A stretch of 64,000 nucleotides of DNA from Branchiostoma floridae (GCF_000003815.2 NC_049983.1:16625856-16689855); one strand, 5' to 3'; counted from the first letter of the stretch, positions 45,801-58,349 are shown. Notes: generated from the sequence alone by a model not told the origin. A program made the numbers and translations.

Positions 45801-48800
45801 CAGGACTTCTGGAGGTAGGAATGGAACAGGATCAATCAATGTATTGTAAGAATAGTTTATAGATATCATGGTAGGTCATCTGTGTTGATAAATGACATGA
45901 AAGAAATCTTAACATTATCTAACCAATACTTCAAATAAATTGGATCTTATCCAAATTTTTGTCTGACTCTGTCAGCCTTGTTCAACTGCTGCAGTCACGT
46001 GGCTCCTTTGTCACATCACAGAAATTGTAGTAGAGTGGGCAAGTCCCCCTTTATTTCTTTTCTTGCCATTATTCTTATAGTAAAAGATTTTTATGACGTC
46101 TTTGATTTCTCCCCAGACTGAGGCATGCCCAGATGAGGGAAGCTTCAGTACTTAAGTACGGGGATGCAGTGCAAGGTAACAAGTCTGTCGTTGTTTTTGC
46201 ATGATCTAAAATTCAAAGGTCATCTTTTGTGAGTTATGCCTAGTCCTAGACATCTTTCCTTCATTTGATGATTAGCCAACCCATGCTCACCTTCTAGTTT
46301 AGTTTAAGCTCAACCAATTTTTTTAGAATTTAGCACAATACTGCCATAAATATTTTGATATTGAAATGTTTGCAGTGGTTTTCCACTTCATTGCGAATAC
46401 ATGTCTCCAACAAATAGGTATTTCCAATGTACTGCATGCTACGGTCTGTACTGCAGAATTGTTTCAACTGCAAATAAAAACACTGCTTAAACCTCCTTTC
46501 AACTGCCTAAAATAAATGACTTTGCAGTACTTTTTAACCTAACAGAAGTTGTGTTTACTGTCAGGTGCAGGATGGGAAGACACCATCACTGCCATGACGG
46601 CCGCTGCCATCAAGTTTGAGCTGCTCTTCACTTCCTGTCAGAACATCGTGAGTTCCATGAAACTTTCCTTAAGAAATACCATTCTTCATTACATTTAACA
46701 AATAATGATGGTGTTATTCAGTTGACTTACACACAAGTATTTACACCAAATATGCAACATATGCTGTTACAACATAATTGACCTCTGTGTTACAACAAAT
46801 GCAGTGATCAGTTTGTAACCAGACACAACAGCTCAAAATAACATATAAGCAAGTGCTTAATATCCTGCATGAAATCATGGTGTTTGCCTCACAAAAAGCA
46901 CAATTATAGCAAACTATGGTGAAAGTTTCCGTTTCCTTTTTACCATTTGTTAGTTACTACAAACTTTAATTTTTGCATTTTGTTGGAAGCAAAAGTCTGG
47001 CCTCCATTTCTCCCTCGATTTTCAACATAGAATATCCCAAATACTATTGTACAGGCTAAGCTGGACCTGTCCATTAAGGAAAGTGGGGAGGGGCCACAGG
47101 ATAACAAGGGAGGGGCGTTCATCCTGTACAACTGTGCTCGGCTGGCTACACTCTTCAAACACTACCAGGAGGATGTACAAGCAGGTATACATTTATTACC
47201 TCTCTGTACCAAGGTTTTCTTATCATGGTTTGTATCTGTTTATTTGGTTGTGCGTCCATAGTTTTTTTTTAGAACATTAGACTGTACATGTAGTTGGTTT
47301 CCACACGGAAGGCAGGCAAGTTGTGGACACTGGCAGGAAATTAAGCCAAAGGTCCTAGAATTTCCAGTTTACTGCCACATGTGATATATGCATGTCTGTT
47401 GCCTTATGAAAATATACGGAGATACGAAATCTTTGATTATGCCTAATACTTTCCTTTGTCTTAAATATATATTTCTAGATACATCGATGGAGGTTAGACA
47501 TCCTAATAAGATATGCCAAATTACTCAAGCAACTGAATCAAAATCATATCCAGTTGCTTGATGAGTAATTGCTATTTGCCGTATATGTTTCTAGACTTTG
47601 TTCCTCCCTTTATATGTTCATTACATTGTTCTTCATTCTTTTTGTCCTAACCTCGTCTTCTTCTCCTGTTGGCTTGTCTCAGGTGTTTATCCAGATCTTC
47701 CAGACATCAGCAGTGTGGATTTGTCACTTCTTAAGGAGGAGGTGAGGCTTACATTCTTGACGTAGAACTTACAAGGTTTATGGTAAATCCTTGATGCTGT
47801 TTCTTCCCTGTACAGGTTTTATTCTTAAAGTAGAACTTATAAGGTTTATGGTAAACCATAACTGTTCCTTCCATGTAAAGGTTGCTGTAACATAGAGTCA
47901 ATTCCACATTACCAAGAGGGTGTTTCTTGCCTTTTGTTCCAACATTTCGGAAATCTTTATAACATAATAATTGTGATAAGTAACTGTTTAGAACTGTTTA
48001 TAACATCATTGTGTTTATAACATCATTGTGTTTATAACATCAAAGTCATTATTTCTGATAGTTTCTAAACTGTTCCAACATAGATTCATCATTTGTGATC
48101 ACATGTGATCACATGTTCGAACATGGAAACAATATGATGAAACTGGGTCAGTGCGCTGGGAAGAGGGCAATTCACACATCCCTGCCAAGTACAGGAAATT
48201 GTGTCTGTCTGACACCTTCTGACAAAGGAGTCACCAGTGTCTACTAAAGAAAATCTAAAAATACAGGACCCAAACAAAAGGCCAAGCTTAGCAGCTTGGT
48301 TTATGGGGGTAATAAAAGTTTTATGGAGGGAAAAAATGACACAAATTGTTGGAACATATGATCACATGTTCCAACACTAACAAAAACACACAGATGTTTC
48401 TAAATTGTTCTAAATAAAGAGATATTTGTACCATTACTTTCCAAATGTTTCCAACATATGTAGGTAGGTTCAAACATGTTCAAACTTTCATTTTTTATTG
48501 TTTGAACAATTTAGAACTTTAGTGACTGAAATATTCTTTTGCTTAGAACAGTTCAAACTTATGACAAATATTATTTAAAATCCTCTCGGTGACTCGGAAT
48601 TGACTCTAACAGTAATCACATCTTTTTTTGTTCGAACAATCCAAGCCATTGTTTGGGAATAATCACCTGTTCCCATTCATCCATTCATTCTCCCCTCTAT
48701 CTTTTCATGCATAATTCGTCTATCCATGTGTATCCACCCATCCATCCATCCATTCACATCTGACAAACAGCAAATAAGCTCAAGTCTTAGTTCAAAACAT

Positions 48801-51800
48801 GGTGCTGGCATTCTAACTGCTTGGAACAATTTTCACCTTACTAGTACTTTCAGAATGTTGATTTCAAAAGATGGCCACTTGTTATGGAGGCCTTCTCAAG
48901 AATATCTCGCACACCTGAATATTTAAAGTGTGCATACCTCTGTGATTACGCATGTTGCATTTAGTAGATACCTTTGAATTCATTGTTTGTTTGTTTTCAA
49001 ATGTTGCAGTCTTAGGGTACCCACGCGCGGATCCAGGGGGAGGCGCGCCAGGCGCGCGCCTCCCCCTTCAGCTGGCAAAAAAAAAAAAAAATTGGTAAGA
49101 TAAAACCAGGCTACTAGAGGTCTTCTGAGGGACGCCAAGAATATTGACAACGTTATAAAACTAATTCGCTTATCTAAAAGGAGATTTTCTGGTAATTACT
49201 TAGAGAAACTTGCGGTTTGCAATTACTAGAGGGTCCTCCGAGTCACGTAAACTTATGGTGAAGGCCCGGGGACGGAGCGCGGTGGCATAAATTTCTCAAT
49301 GAAACTTGTGGGCCGCTGTAAGCCAAATTCGGCGCTTAAAAATATAGAAAGAGCGTGGAAATTTTGTAAGATCTCCAGAAAATCAGCGAAATTTAATTAT
49401 TTTTAATAAACTGATGATTTCTATCGTCCGTTATCGGCTAGAGAGACTCGAGCGGTCGACCCCGCCTTGGGAAAACCGGCGTCGAGCGCCGACACCCCCC
49501 TCCCCACTACAGTTCTGATCAGTCGCCGCAATGATCGTCCTGACGTTTTTGTTGTCATTTACCCCGATTAACCGTCATCAATTGCCACCACAAAAGCAAA
49601 AAGAGTCCGTAATATATGTAATTTCAAATGCGTTAGACACTTTCAAAATAGTCTCCTGCAAGCCGCTCACTGTGACCCCACGAGATTTCTATGCGATTTT
49701 ATAGGAGCGCGAGCCGCTTCGAGGAGCAAGTCACATCGGCAGCCAGGTACAAATAATTTTGCGATATTGTTTCTGTAACGTGGCGTCATTTATGAATATT
49801 AAGAAGGAGGAACTAGCCTTCGTTAGGTTTGTCCTCAGTGGTAGTTGCTTTAAAAAATGTCCCTAAAGTGAACTAGACAGCCACAGACATGACAAAAAAT
49901 CAGTGTTAATTCGTTTCTCAAATTTGCTCAGAGATGGCTCTAAAATGCACCAGAGAGCTTCTATTTCTTAAAAATTTTCTGGGGGAGGCCCCCCATACCC
50001 CCCCTACGAGAGGGGGTACCCCCCTCTCGTGCTCTCCCCCCGCGCAGCTTGCGCTGCGCGGCCGCGGCCTTCGGCCGCGTCATGGTGCGCGCCCCCCCCT
50101 TACCAAATTTCTGGATCCGCCAGTGATACCTGTCAGGATTTGGAGAGTTGATGTTACAATGAGTGCCATTAAGACCAAGCTAAAGATGCTTTTGTAACCC
50201 ATGTCCTACAGGAGGAGTGGGAGCTCCTGTTTAACTACATCCTACCATACCCTTACCTGGTACAGGGTACCATTGTGGAGGTGAACAAGACAAGGGCTAA
50301 GATACTCACTCATCAGGTATGATACATAGATTATTCTTATGTTAACTCAGTTGTTGTGGCCATGTATTCTTGTGTCAAGGAACAGCGCTATGTTAATATT
50401 TGAGTGGATCATTAAAATGTGCTGAAATTTCATCAATTAAAGCACATGTGACCATCAGTCGACTAACCAAGCGGATATAGAGACAGCAACAGAAACAAAT
50501 TTCTCTACCAACAGTGTTTGATTGTGATTGACATACAGTCCCATAGCCTCCTTGAGGCAGTATGTGCAGTGGGTTCTTACTAGTAATTCACTGCGTCTAG
50601 TTCACAGTATTGGAAGGGCAATACAATATCTCTCCTTCCACACCTTTAGTGATTGACAGTGGCAGTGAAATTCTGGCCCTTTTTTTCCTGTTTATTATTA
50701 TTCCAATGTAGTCATCGAATCTGCAGTTCCAACTAAGAAAGCTGCTTGGGGTCCCAAACCTAATATAATTCTTCATAAGCTCATGAGCTGTCTTCAAGTA
50801 TAAAAGGTCTTGACCATAGAATGTCCAGAACATGAGTTATGAAAACCAGAAGGTCTGCTGCAGTTCCACAGAAAGTCACCAGGTGGCCCAAAATCAAACT
50901 GGTCCTTCGTCTTGCTAAGCCTCTACCATTCAGCACAGTTTCTGTGCTCTGTCATGCGCGGAAAAATCTCTACTGCTTTTCCGAGTCATTGTGACACATT
51001 ACTATTGGCTACTGGGGCTGGGTATGAATACTCTGTTTTGTGAGTGACCTAACTTATGAATAGGTAATTACGTACATCGCAGACTAACACAATTAAGTAC
51101 CTATCTAGGGCACTACGTGCTTCAGAAAGAGCTTCAGTTCTTAAACTGATAACGTCACCTGCTGTGTTGACTGTGCTGAGCAAATACAGAATAAATCAAA
51201 CTCCCAATTAGCCCACTTAGCAGGTCAAACAGTCTCATATATGGAGGCCATTAATCTTTACGACGGGTATCATAAGACCATTACTTACATGGACGTCTAC
51301 AGGGTTGTGTTAAACATGTAGGACTGACTATATTTAAGGGACATTAATTAATTGTGTTTTGCTAATTAGAGTTTCTAAATTTAAATGAACCAAGTTAAAA
51401 GTTACTTAAATGACATTAAGAGCTGTTTAAAAAGCTGTATCTGTACTCTGTAGTAGGATATATAAGTCAGCATGGCCTTAATCTCCTAGGTGAGTTTTCT
51501 TGTCACTGCCCTTGGTGGAGTTAAGATCCTTCTGACTTCTTTTGGTACATAAGGCAGTTCCCATCTCCATTTCTATAGCCCTTGAGCCACACAGTTTTGT
51601 AGATTAAGAAACAGCAAGTCATTTGTTCAACTCAAAAATGCTAAAAGCTATGCATTGAATGTACGATAAGCGTCCATGACTTCGGAAATGCAAATAGTAC
51701 ACTCTGTTCTCTAGAGTATTGCTGATATCCTTACATCTTGTGAACTTTCCTTTGTTACGTGTAGGTGTGCAGTTTCCTGATTGCTCTGAGTCGAGACCTG

Positions 51801-54800
51801 AGTTCCTACTACAGGAGAGTTAGGGTGCTGCTGGTAAGGGATGTTACTTACTTCTATATGATACCCTCCGTAAAATAACTACATGTACTGTAAATCACTC
51901 TTGTTCGCAGGGACTTCGCTGTAGGCCAAGAAAGGTGATGTATTCTGTGTTTTATGTTCACAATTGAAACAAGTTCATGGTATTCATGATGCAATGTACC
52001 AATGAACACTAGTTTGAGATGTCACTGAGTTGACACTGTCATCAGTATTTCCTGGTTTACGTACACTCAGGTACTTGCTTCAGAACACAACTGATATTTA
52101 CTGAAAATCTTGCAACATGATGGTTATATATTTGAATTTTTATACACTCACTAAGGTAAAAAAAAGAAGATATCTTTCGATAAAACTTGATCTTTAAGAT
52201 ATTTGACAAAGTCTATGCTACAGCAGTTGAATGCCGAATATGCAAGACTTTATATGTTGTCATCTTTAACCACTATGTTCATGCAGGGTATCTTACCATT
52301 TGACCCAAGACATACCACTGAAAATATTGTATGTTCAACTCTGCTTAGGGGAAATGCACTCTTATCTCCCATTCAAAATCGTGTTTTATTTGATGTCGTA
52401 TTCAAGTTCATCCAACAGACAGGTCGTTTTTAGTTTTAGTTGATTATATAGCCTTATTTGATTATTCCTAAGTTTGTAAACCAGCTGCACGTTCATTCTG
52501 TTTCTTGATTCCTTGTTTATTTTAACTTCGTTATCATTATCTTTTGACTATGTTATTTAATGTTCGTTATTTTGTACGTGTGTCCTTATTTTTGTCATGT
52601 GTAAGAGGAGAAGACCCAGATAAGCAACTTGCTTTTTGTCAAATCCTCGTTAAATAAATGTGAATAAAAAAATAAAAAAAAAGCCAAATAATCGGAGACA
52701 CTGTAAATCATGGAATAGCTGTGGTACTTTTATGTTCGCAGTGGTGTCTGTCTGGTCTTAAGGCCAACGCATAACCCCCCAAAACACATTTTCTTTTACT
52801 GCTTTAGTTTTTTTAACTATGGAGCAAATTTAAAACTCTGTTAAAACCTCTTTTCCCCTAGCCTCCTACTGAGACTCTGTGGGAGTTGATAAAAAGACGC
52901 AAGGTGTTACACTAATTTTCTGCAGTTTGGATAAGGCTGAATGGCTGCCAAGTAGAAAATCATTGAATCAGAGCAATAAGTAGACTACTGTGAAGGGGCA
53001 TGTGTTTTGTCTTACTGAAAGAAATGAATACACAGAAAAATGTGGAGAGAGTTAAAACCCGGCCGTACTTGGCAGAATCCTTTGGTGATATTGGGATCTG
53101 ATATTGGTCATGGATCTGATGTTTTTCACCAGGTTCTCATGCTGAGGCCACACTAAACTAGATAGTATGGATGACATCCATTTGTATACTGGTTTTGGCT
53201 CCCTTTTTTTCAAACACTTCAGAATACTTTTTTTTTAAATCGGTTTATTTGATTTGATTCAACTGTTGAACTCTAAAATACATGGCAGCAGCATCTGCAC
53301 AGCAGAAGTTGCTGAATTGCAGAGTTAAGGCAAGCCCTGCTACATGTAACAAATCTAACTTAAAGCAACTATGCAATTACTAGGAATACTAGGGAATAAT
53401 TAAAGACATGTACATTAGCCATATACTCTTGTAGAATAAGAAAATAAATGGGATAAGAGATATACAAAGTTCAAGCAATTTTGCTTCCTTGGTAAGACAA
53501 CCTAATGACTTAAGTGTTATGATATCTGATTCCAATAGAGCCTCAGAACATTCTGCGATTTTAAGACATTCATAGAAAAGAAAAAGAAGTTCTAGAAGTC
53601 AAAAATCTATTCCAAGTCCAAAAATGGAAATTTGGTTTGATCTTTATATCTAGAATTTAGGCAAGTTTTTTTTAAAATTCTAGTCTCACTATCTGATAAG
53701 ATTCAGGGTCTGCAGGCAATGTTATTCGTAAAATTGTATCTGTGTGGCCAACGACACTGCAGGGGGTTGTGGGTGGCTATTGTATAACCTTGCCAAGTTC
53801 ATTCAAGTTCATGTTCACAGTGACTGTTACACACTGCAGTGTTTTTATCACATCGTAACTCCCTCCCCTGAGACTCTACGAAAACAACTTTGAAAACTGA
53901 GATTCTGTAAATTGATGTAAGTTTGCAGGGACTTAGTTTTACAGTAGGAAAGGATTGATGATGTTTGCAGTGTATTAAGTTCAGTCAGACATAACAGTAG
54001 AAAGGTAATATACAAAAGACAACAAAAAAGACTCCAAATGTTTTACAATTAACTGTATTTTGTCGTTCCTGACATTTTATCCATTTCTGTCTTGCTGTGA
54101 AGCCTATTGACTCCCTGTACCCATGGCATTTGGAAGTATTGAGAAGCTGCTTTTACAAGTTGTCTACACAATTGACTTCATCTTATAAGTTTCCAAACAA
54201 ACACTTTCCAGAAAGGCTGACTGAGAAAGAACATTTAAGTTAAAAGACACTGATTGTAAAAGGCCTTCTTGTAAAAGTCCAAGTGTATCACAAGGCATCA
54301 GTACTGTAGATTGAGAAACATCAGAAAACAAAACAGATTCAAAAGAGACTGATTCAAAATGTCTTATTGTAAATATCAAGTTGTATCACACAAGGGCTGT
54401 ACTGTAAATTGAGAAATGTCTGCATCGGTTGTATGATGTGCAGACTGTCAACTCTTCACATCACAACCAAAATTTTCTGCACCTCAGTTACATAAGTTCA
54501 GAGTTTTTGGTTTACAAGCTGGTAAATCACGATGTTTACCCAGTCACTGATCAGTCAGTTTGTCCAGACAGCTAATGATGATCTGTTCAAATCCAAATTT
54601 TATTAATTTGCTTGAGTAACTGTATACCTTATTACCTGTATGTCTTAACTTGACGTATGTATGTTATGTGCTCTCACTACGTATACAGTATAGTGTTATG
54701 ATTGTTTCAACCACAAGCTGTTAACACCACCTCTTCCCTGACACTGCAAAATTAATTCCCAGTGTGAACTTTAAACAATTTACAGTAGTAGCAGAAAGAC

Positions 54801-55886
54801 TACATTCTGAACTCCACCCCTAATTGTGTGATCTTTGCCTGAATAGCTTCTGAATTCTTACATTCCAGAGTTGACAGTCATCAAATCCATGTATTGTAAA
54901 CATGCTATTTTTTTCTTTGATTTTTGAAAGATTATATGGAAACAAGCCCATGCATAGCTATCCCATTGTTGTTAAGTCACTTAAGATTTGTTTTTCATCA
55001 ATCTTGCATGCTAGAAACAACTTGTAGAATCTGTTGCTTTGTGTACTCTATCAAAATGCCAACACTTATCCAAATTGGGTAAAAACCTAGAATTTTTGCA
55101 GAAATATTTTTCTATAATGTTTTTTGCTTTTTTGAAGAAAAAAATTGACTAACTGCCTACTGTCAACATTTTTTAACTAAAATACCCCACACAGTGTTTT
55201 CTGGTCCCCCCTACTGCGGTGATGAGTGGTACCAACTGTTGACCCTTGACCCCCATTAACCATCTAAGTGACCCTTGTCTTGAAAACGTGCTGACTTTAG
55301 ATTTGGACTGGTTGAGCGAGCACTTTTGTTGAAAGTCAAAACAAAAGAAGTGATTCCCTGATTTTGTCATAAGTGTTCATGTAACTTTAGTTAACTTTGT
55401 CAAAGTATCTTAAAAGTTTAGCAGTCAAGTTACAATTAGAAATGTACATGTAGTAATTTTTGACTTTTTTCAAATTCTTCATCCCTAAAAATGAATGGAG
55501 TGGTCCCTACTGTCCTGCAGAATTATATCAACAGTGAACTTGGAACATTGCAAAACCACTTTTCACATTCTACCACTGACAGAATAAAGTCCAATCTAAA
55601 AAAAAGGACAGTGCTACTACTATATGATAGTTCATACAGATGTATGTTTGCTATCTTTCTGTGACATGCACTTGATGCATCATTTTTAATTAGACGATGC
55701 AAATTGTGAAATATTTCTATGGTGGTTTTGATTCTTATACATAGACTTATTTTTATTCATTTTCAGGAGCCCAGGGCTCACCTGTTGCCCGTGATGTTCG
55801 CCAGACTCCACCTGCTGAAGGGAGTCCAGCAGGTCATGCATAATGGACTGTCCCTGCTGGGGATACAACCCTTAGCTCAGATGTGA
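42856..55886 (+). CDS. DALRD3: DALR anticodon-binding domain-containing protein 3
   Basis: Fourteen exons with GT-AG borders and compatible phases: 42856-43044, 43538-43869, 44262-44584, 44841-44879, 44984-45063, 45297-45401, 45735-45814, 46117-46175, 46565-46647, 47055-47184, 47683-47741, 50212-50316, 51765-51833, 55767-55886. The joined frame is about 590 residues, ending QPLAQM (human 543). The C-terminal part from about residue 430 is the DALR domain seen in arginyl-tRNA synthetase: NCARLATLFKHYQ around residue 460 and a C-terminal helix pair with GVQQVMHNGLSLLGI. The catalytic class I synthetase motifs (HIGH, KMSKS) are absent, as expected. The human protein binds tRNA-Arg(UCU/CCU) and is required by METTL2 to make 3-methylcytosine at position 32. 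ATG is in a Kozak/YY1 context. Exon 6 has a TAG-CAG tandem acceptor giving +/- one Gln. AATAAA lies at 56074-56079. Confidence 0.92.
47894..48607. mobile_element. Inverted-repeat element, AGAGTCAATTCC ends, 714 bp
   Basis: The left end AGAGTCAATTCC, followed by TTACCAAGAGG, is mirrored at the right end by CCTCTCGGTGA and GGAATTGACTCT. The interior is rich in short GTTCNAAC, GATCACATG and TGTTCCAAC palindromes. A target duplication cannot be fixed (ACA on each side is possible). No coding capacity is seen. Confidence 0.65.
47995..48050. repeat. 19-bp tandem repeat, three units
   Basis: TTTATAACATCATTGTG recurs three times with little change inside the element at 47894-48607. Confidence 0.75.
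48868..48975. repeat. Dispersed repeat copy (GGCCTTCTCAAGAATATC type)
   Basis: Matches 32870-32965 in order: TTCTCAAGAAT, ACACCTG, AAGTGTGCATACCTC, then GCATTTAGTAGAT. Also resembles 29390-29500. Confidence 0.5.
49022..50125. mobile_element. hAT-like non-autonomous element, GCGGATCCAG ends, 1.1 kb
   Basis: Read inward from the right end the terminus is CACTGGCGGATCCAGAAATT; the left end begins CACGCGCGGATCCAGGGGG. Ends of the form CAsTGGCGGATCCAG are common among hAT elements of marine animals. Immediately inside both ends lie GC-rich hairpins (GGCGCGCC, CGCGCAGCTTGCGCTGCGCG, GCCGCGGCC). No clean 8-bp duplication is seen (49014-49021 against 50126-50133). No transposase frame. Confidence 0.65.
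50317..51764 (+). other. DALRD3 intron 12, nothing recognised
   Basis: No repeat or coding feature is recognised. A long A/T-rich segment near 51340-51440 is composed of short ATTAA words. Confidence 0.6.
52203..52685 (+). mobile_element. 3' end of a non-LTR retrotransposon (LINE) relic in DALRD3 intron 13
   Basis: An open frame of 76 codons ends KFIQQTGRF-TAG, a C-terminus of the kind found in LINE reverse-transcriptase ORFs, preceded by a PFDPRHTTENI-type spacer. About 230 bp of pyrimidine-leaning 3' UTR with GACCCAGATAAGCAACTTGC and AATAAATGTGAATAAAAAA ends in an A-rich tail near 52685. Family not determined; the copy is 5'-truncated. Confidence 0.5.
54243..54425. repeat. Two-unit tandem repeat, about 98 bp
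   Basis: The segments 'GACACTGATTGTAAAA...TGTATCACAAGG...GTACTGTAGATTGAGAAA' and 'GAGACTGATTCAAAA...TGTATCACACAAGG...GTACTGTAAATTGAGAAA' follow each other; GTATCA recurs at 54285 and 54383. Confidence 0.6.
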
Positions 55887-56013
55887 TGCAAAATGGACCA
55901 CCCCCAAAGACACAATGAGAGACTGTTAGGGATGTAGTGCCATCACCTAACACACGATTGTGATCCACTTACGCCATCTAGTGTTTGAGAGAGAAACTGC
56001 ATGTCACCAGATC

Positions 56014-56019
56014 TTTATT
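56014..56019 (-). promoter_or_regulatory. Candidate polyadenylation signal of the epimerase-like gene
   Basis: TTTATT on the + strand is AATAAA on the - strand, 557 bases beyond the stop of the - strand gene. A variant ATTAAA is closer, at 56140-56145. Which one is used is unknown. Confidence 0.3.
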
Positions 56020-56073
56020 TTTTACCTAGCAGATCGAGTTAGAGTAAATGCACAAAAACCTATGAACTCTAGA

Positions 56074-56079
56074 AATAAA
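56074..56079 (+). promoter_or_regulatory. Candidate DALRD3 polyadenylation signal
   Basis: AATAAA 188 bases after the DALRD3 stop codon, the first on this strand. Confidence 0.5.
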
Positions 56080-56575
56080 TGTAGACTTCTCATATATATG
56101 ACTTTTCTTCCCTGAACTAAAATTGTATTTATGCTTACCTTTAATACATGTACATTTATCTATACTTTTTTTCAACTCACTTTTTTAACGTCAGAAAAAA
56201 CAACACAGCTATCTTTGAGGAAAGATCGCTTTTCTATCTGCCTCCTTGGACAGTCAATTAGCAGATAGCCTTACAAATTGGGCTGTACCTTATGATCTTT
56301 CCTCCCAACATCCGTCTTCACACATATAATCCGTACATGGTAACAATATTCACGAAGTTAAATATGTGGAAGCCATTGGACTAGTCCATACTTGCTTTTT
56401 GCTAACGATCTACGAACTTGTCAACATTTCAATAATCGTTGTCCAAAGCAACTATTAAACTCTTGGTCTCTGTAACACAAACTCTGCTGTCCGAGGTCAA
56501 GGAGGCCGGCGGATTGTTGGCGGGCTGCAATAAGGGAGATTTGATCAGGCTATTCAAGTCCGTGTTCACAATACT

Positions 56576-57031
56576 TCATAACTCCTGATGGTACCAGAAC
56601 AGTTCTCTGGTCTCTATATCGTACATGTCCCTCAGCATGTGTAAAAACGCCTTGGTACCGCTACTGTCCACGTCCGACGCGAACGTCTTCACCAGATGTT
56701 TCAACTCGCACGTCTTAAACGTTCTCTGCGTCATGACGTACTCGTAAAACACGCAGTTTCTGTGCAGCGCCTTCTCCCAAGGCGTGGGCCTCCAACCCAA
56801 CATGGATTCCGCTTTCGACGTGTCCAGAATCCCCGCTCGGGACTCGGGGTAGAAGTGGACTGCTGTGTGCCTTTGGTCGAATTTGACACCGGAAACGCCG
56901 AGCTCCTTGGCCATGGACGTTAAGAAGGAGTTAAGAGTGAAGGCTTCCTTAAAGGCGAGGTTGAAGGCGTGGTCGTAGACTGAGGAGTTAGAGAGGAGAA
57001 TGTTCAAGATCCCCTTGGCGACATCGTCTAC
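56576..57031 (-). CDS. NAD-dependent epimerase/dehydratase-like protein (extended SDR), last exon
   Basis: On the - strand an acceptor (tttatccacag, + 57032-57042) is followed phase 0 by 151 codons and a TGA (56576-56578). The exon opens VDDVAKGILNIL, equivalent to the HVDDVA motif of extended short-chain dehydrogenases, and later has DTSKAESMLGWRP, equivalent to the D-x-SKA-x-x-LGW-x-P substrate-domain motif. Thus it is the C-terminal, substrate-binding half of a Rossmann-fold epimerase or reductase. The N-terminal NAD-binding glycine motif and the catalytic YxxxK must lie in exons upstream (to the right). I could not identify them within the window, so they are very small or beyond the right edge. 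Which sugar or substrate it handles cannot be told. The gene converges on DALRD3, with 690 bp between stops. Confidence 0.8.
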   Translation of the reverse strand, partial: VDDVAKGILNILLSNSSVYDHAFNLAFKEAFTLNSFLTSMAKELGVSGVKFDQRHTAVHFYPESRAGILDTSKAESMLGWRPTPWEKALHRNCVFYEYVMTQRTFKTCELKHLVKTFASDVDSSGTKAFLHMLRDMYDIETRELFWYHQEL

Positions 57032-57042
57032 CTGTGGATAAA

Positions 57043-58341
57043 GAGAAGAGAACAACAATAATTTTTATTTCATAACATGTATAGATTCCATATCCAATAC
57101 TGTGATAAATGGTGATGTATTTGTCAGCAAAATGGTTCCTACATATTTTCATCATGCTGTTTGAAGACGTTTTGGTCAAGTTTATGGTTGCACATAACTT
57201 TGGGTCGTCCTTCAAGTTTCCATTTACAGTCATCCAATGACATCCTCATCTGAGGTCTTCCTGTAAGTATTCTAAGAAATTTCGCAAATTGGACCAGAAA
57301 GGTTGAGAAAAAAAAAAGGGAAATGGAAGAATATTACGACATGAAGTTGTCAACTATTGGTCCGAAATGCTTCACCTATCCCCATAAAAGTTGAGATTAA
57401 TAAGACTGAAAGCCCGCTTTCAATCCTTGAGGAAACAACATATCTTTGAGGAAACAACAGATTCTCTCAGCCACTAAATGTTAAGTGGTTACCCGTGACA
57501 TTTGTTTGAAAGGTTAACCACGCTGCGCATTGACGGTCCTGGCCACACACGAACACACAGCTCATGTACACGAAGAGAGATGGGCCCAACCTACAACAGT
57601 CGACAGTGGGCGGAAGATCAGGAATTCGAAATTTTATGGTCTTGTAAAGATTATCATTAGCGTATGGAGTGAATTAACACTTTTCGTACCTTATAATTAT
57701 CGTCAGAACACCAATAGCTTGGTAACGTTACATACATGTATGTTTCCTAAATAAATGTTTAATTCCGTCCACGTTCACTGGATTCCGTGCATTCCTAAAG
57801 AAAAATCAACGTATAAAAAGTCTGCAAAATGTTGGGACATATTTTAGAAACCTGAATAAACAGCGAGACTCAATAAAAATTGTATTCAATAACAGTTGAA
57901 GATTTTTCGAGTGATTATGGCATAAGCACTGTCCGTCATGTTAGATGGGTACACCTGAAAGCTTTCACGTTAATTTTGATTGGTAAATGTAATTACCGTT
58001 ACATCACAACTAATCAGCATGTAATTAATATCATCATCGAAACCATGAGCGTCCTAAAACTCATAAAAAGTACTCTGTAAACCAACTAGAGATAAAAAGG
58101 AAGCGCTAATAGGGAGTTGTTCTAACAACCAAGTTACAAGATGTTTGAGTTCCCGTGTGAGCCGACCTGGTGTGACCTTGGGGAATAAAGGTCAAGTGGC
58201 AAGGTCATGACAACTGCAGAGTTAAATGCCACAGAACAAATGTCGTCTGCGAAAACACAAATGTTGTCTGTGAAAACATTTAGGTTTTCTCTGTGGGCCA
58301 CTTCATTAACTTCCCGCCAACAGACTTTAGAGGGCTGACGA
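57043..58341. other. Intron or intergenic, nothing assignable
   Basis: Presumably intronic DNA of the - strand epimerase-like gene. No second exon with a Rossmann-fold motif is seen. Confidence 0.4.
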
Positions 58342-58349
58342 GACCTAAC

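Larger units (their letters stand above)
47742..50211 (+). other. DALRD3 intron 11, with two transposon insertions
   Basis: Donor GAG|GTGAGG and acceptor atgtcctacag|GAG. The intron holds an inverted-repeat element at 47894-48607, a dispersed repeat at 48868-48975 and a hAT-like element at 49022-50125, which together account for most of its 2.5 kb. Confidence 0.85.
51834..55766 (+). other. DALRD3 intron 13, 3.9 kb
   Basis: Contains the LINE relic (52203-52685), short related segments 'CTGTAAATy...GTTyGCAGGGACTT' near 51890 and 53905, a two-unit tandem repeat of about 98 bp at 54243-54425, and a decayed copy of the 33174 hairpin repeat near 54595-54655. The rest is not assignable. Confidence 0.6.

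Noticed and set aside
49934-50197. 87-codon frame in DALRD3 intron 11
   Set aside because: It covers the GC-rich hairpin end of the hAT-like element and has no domain.
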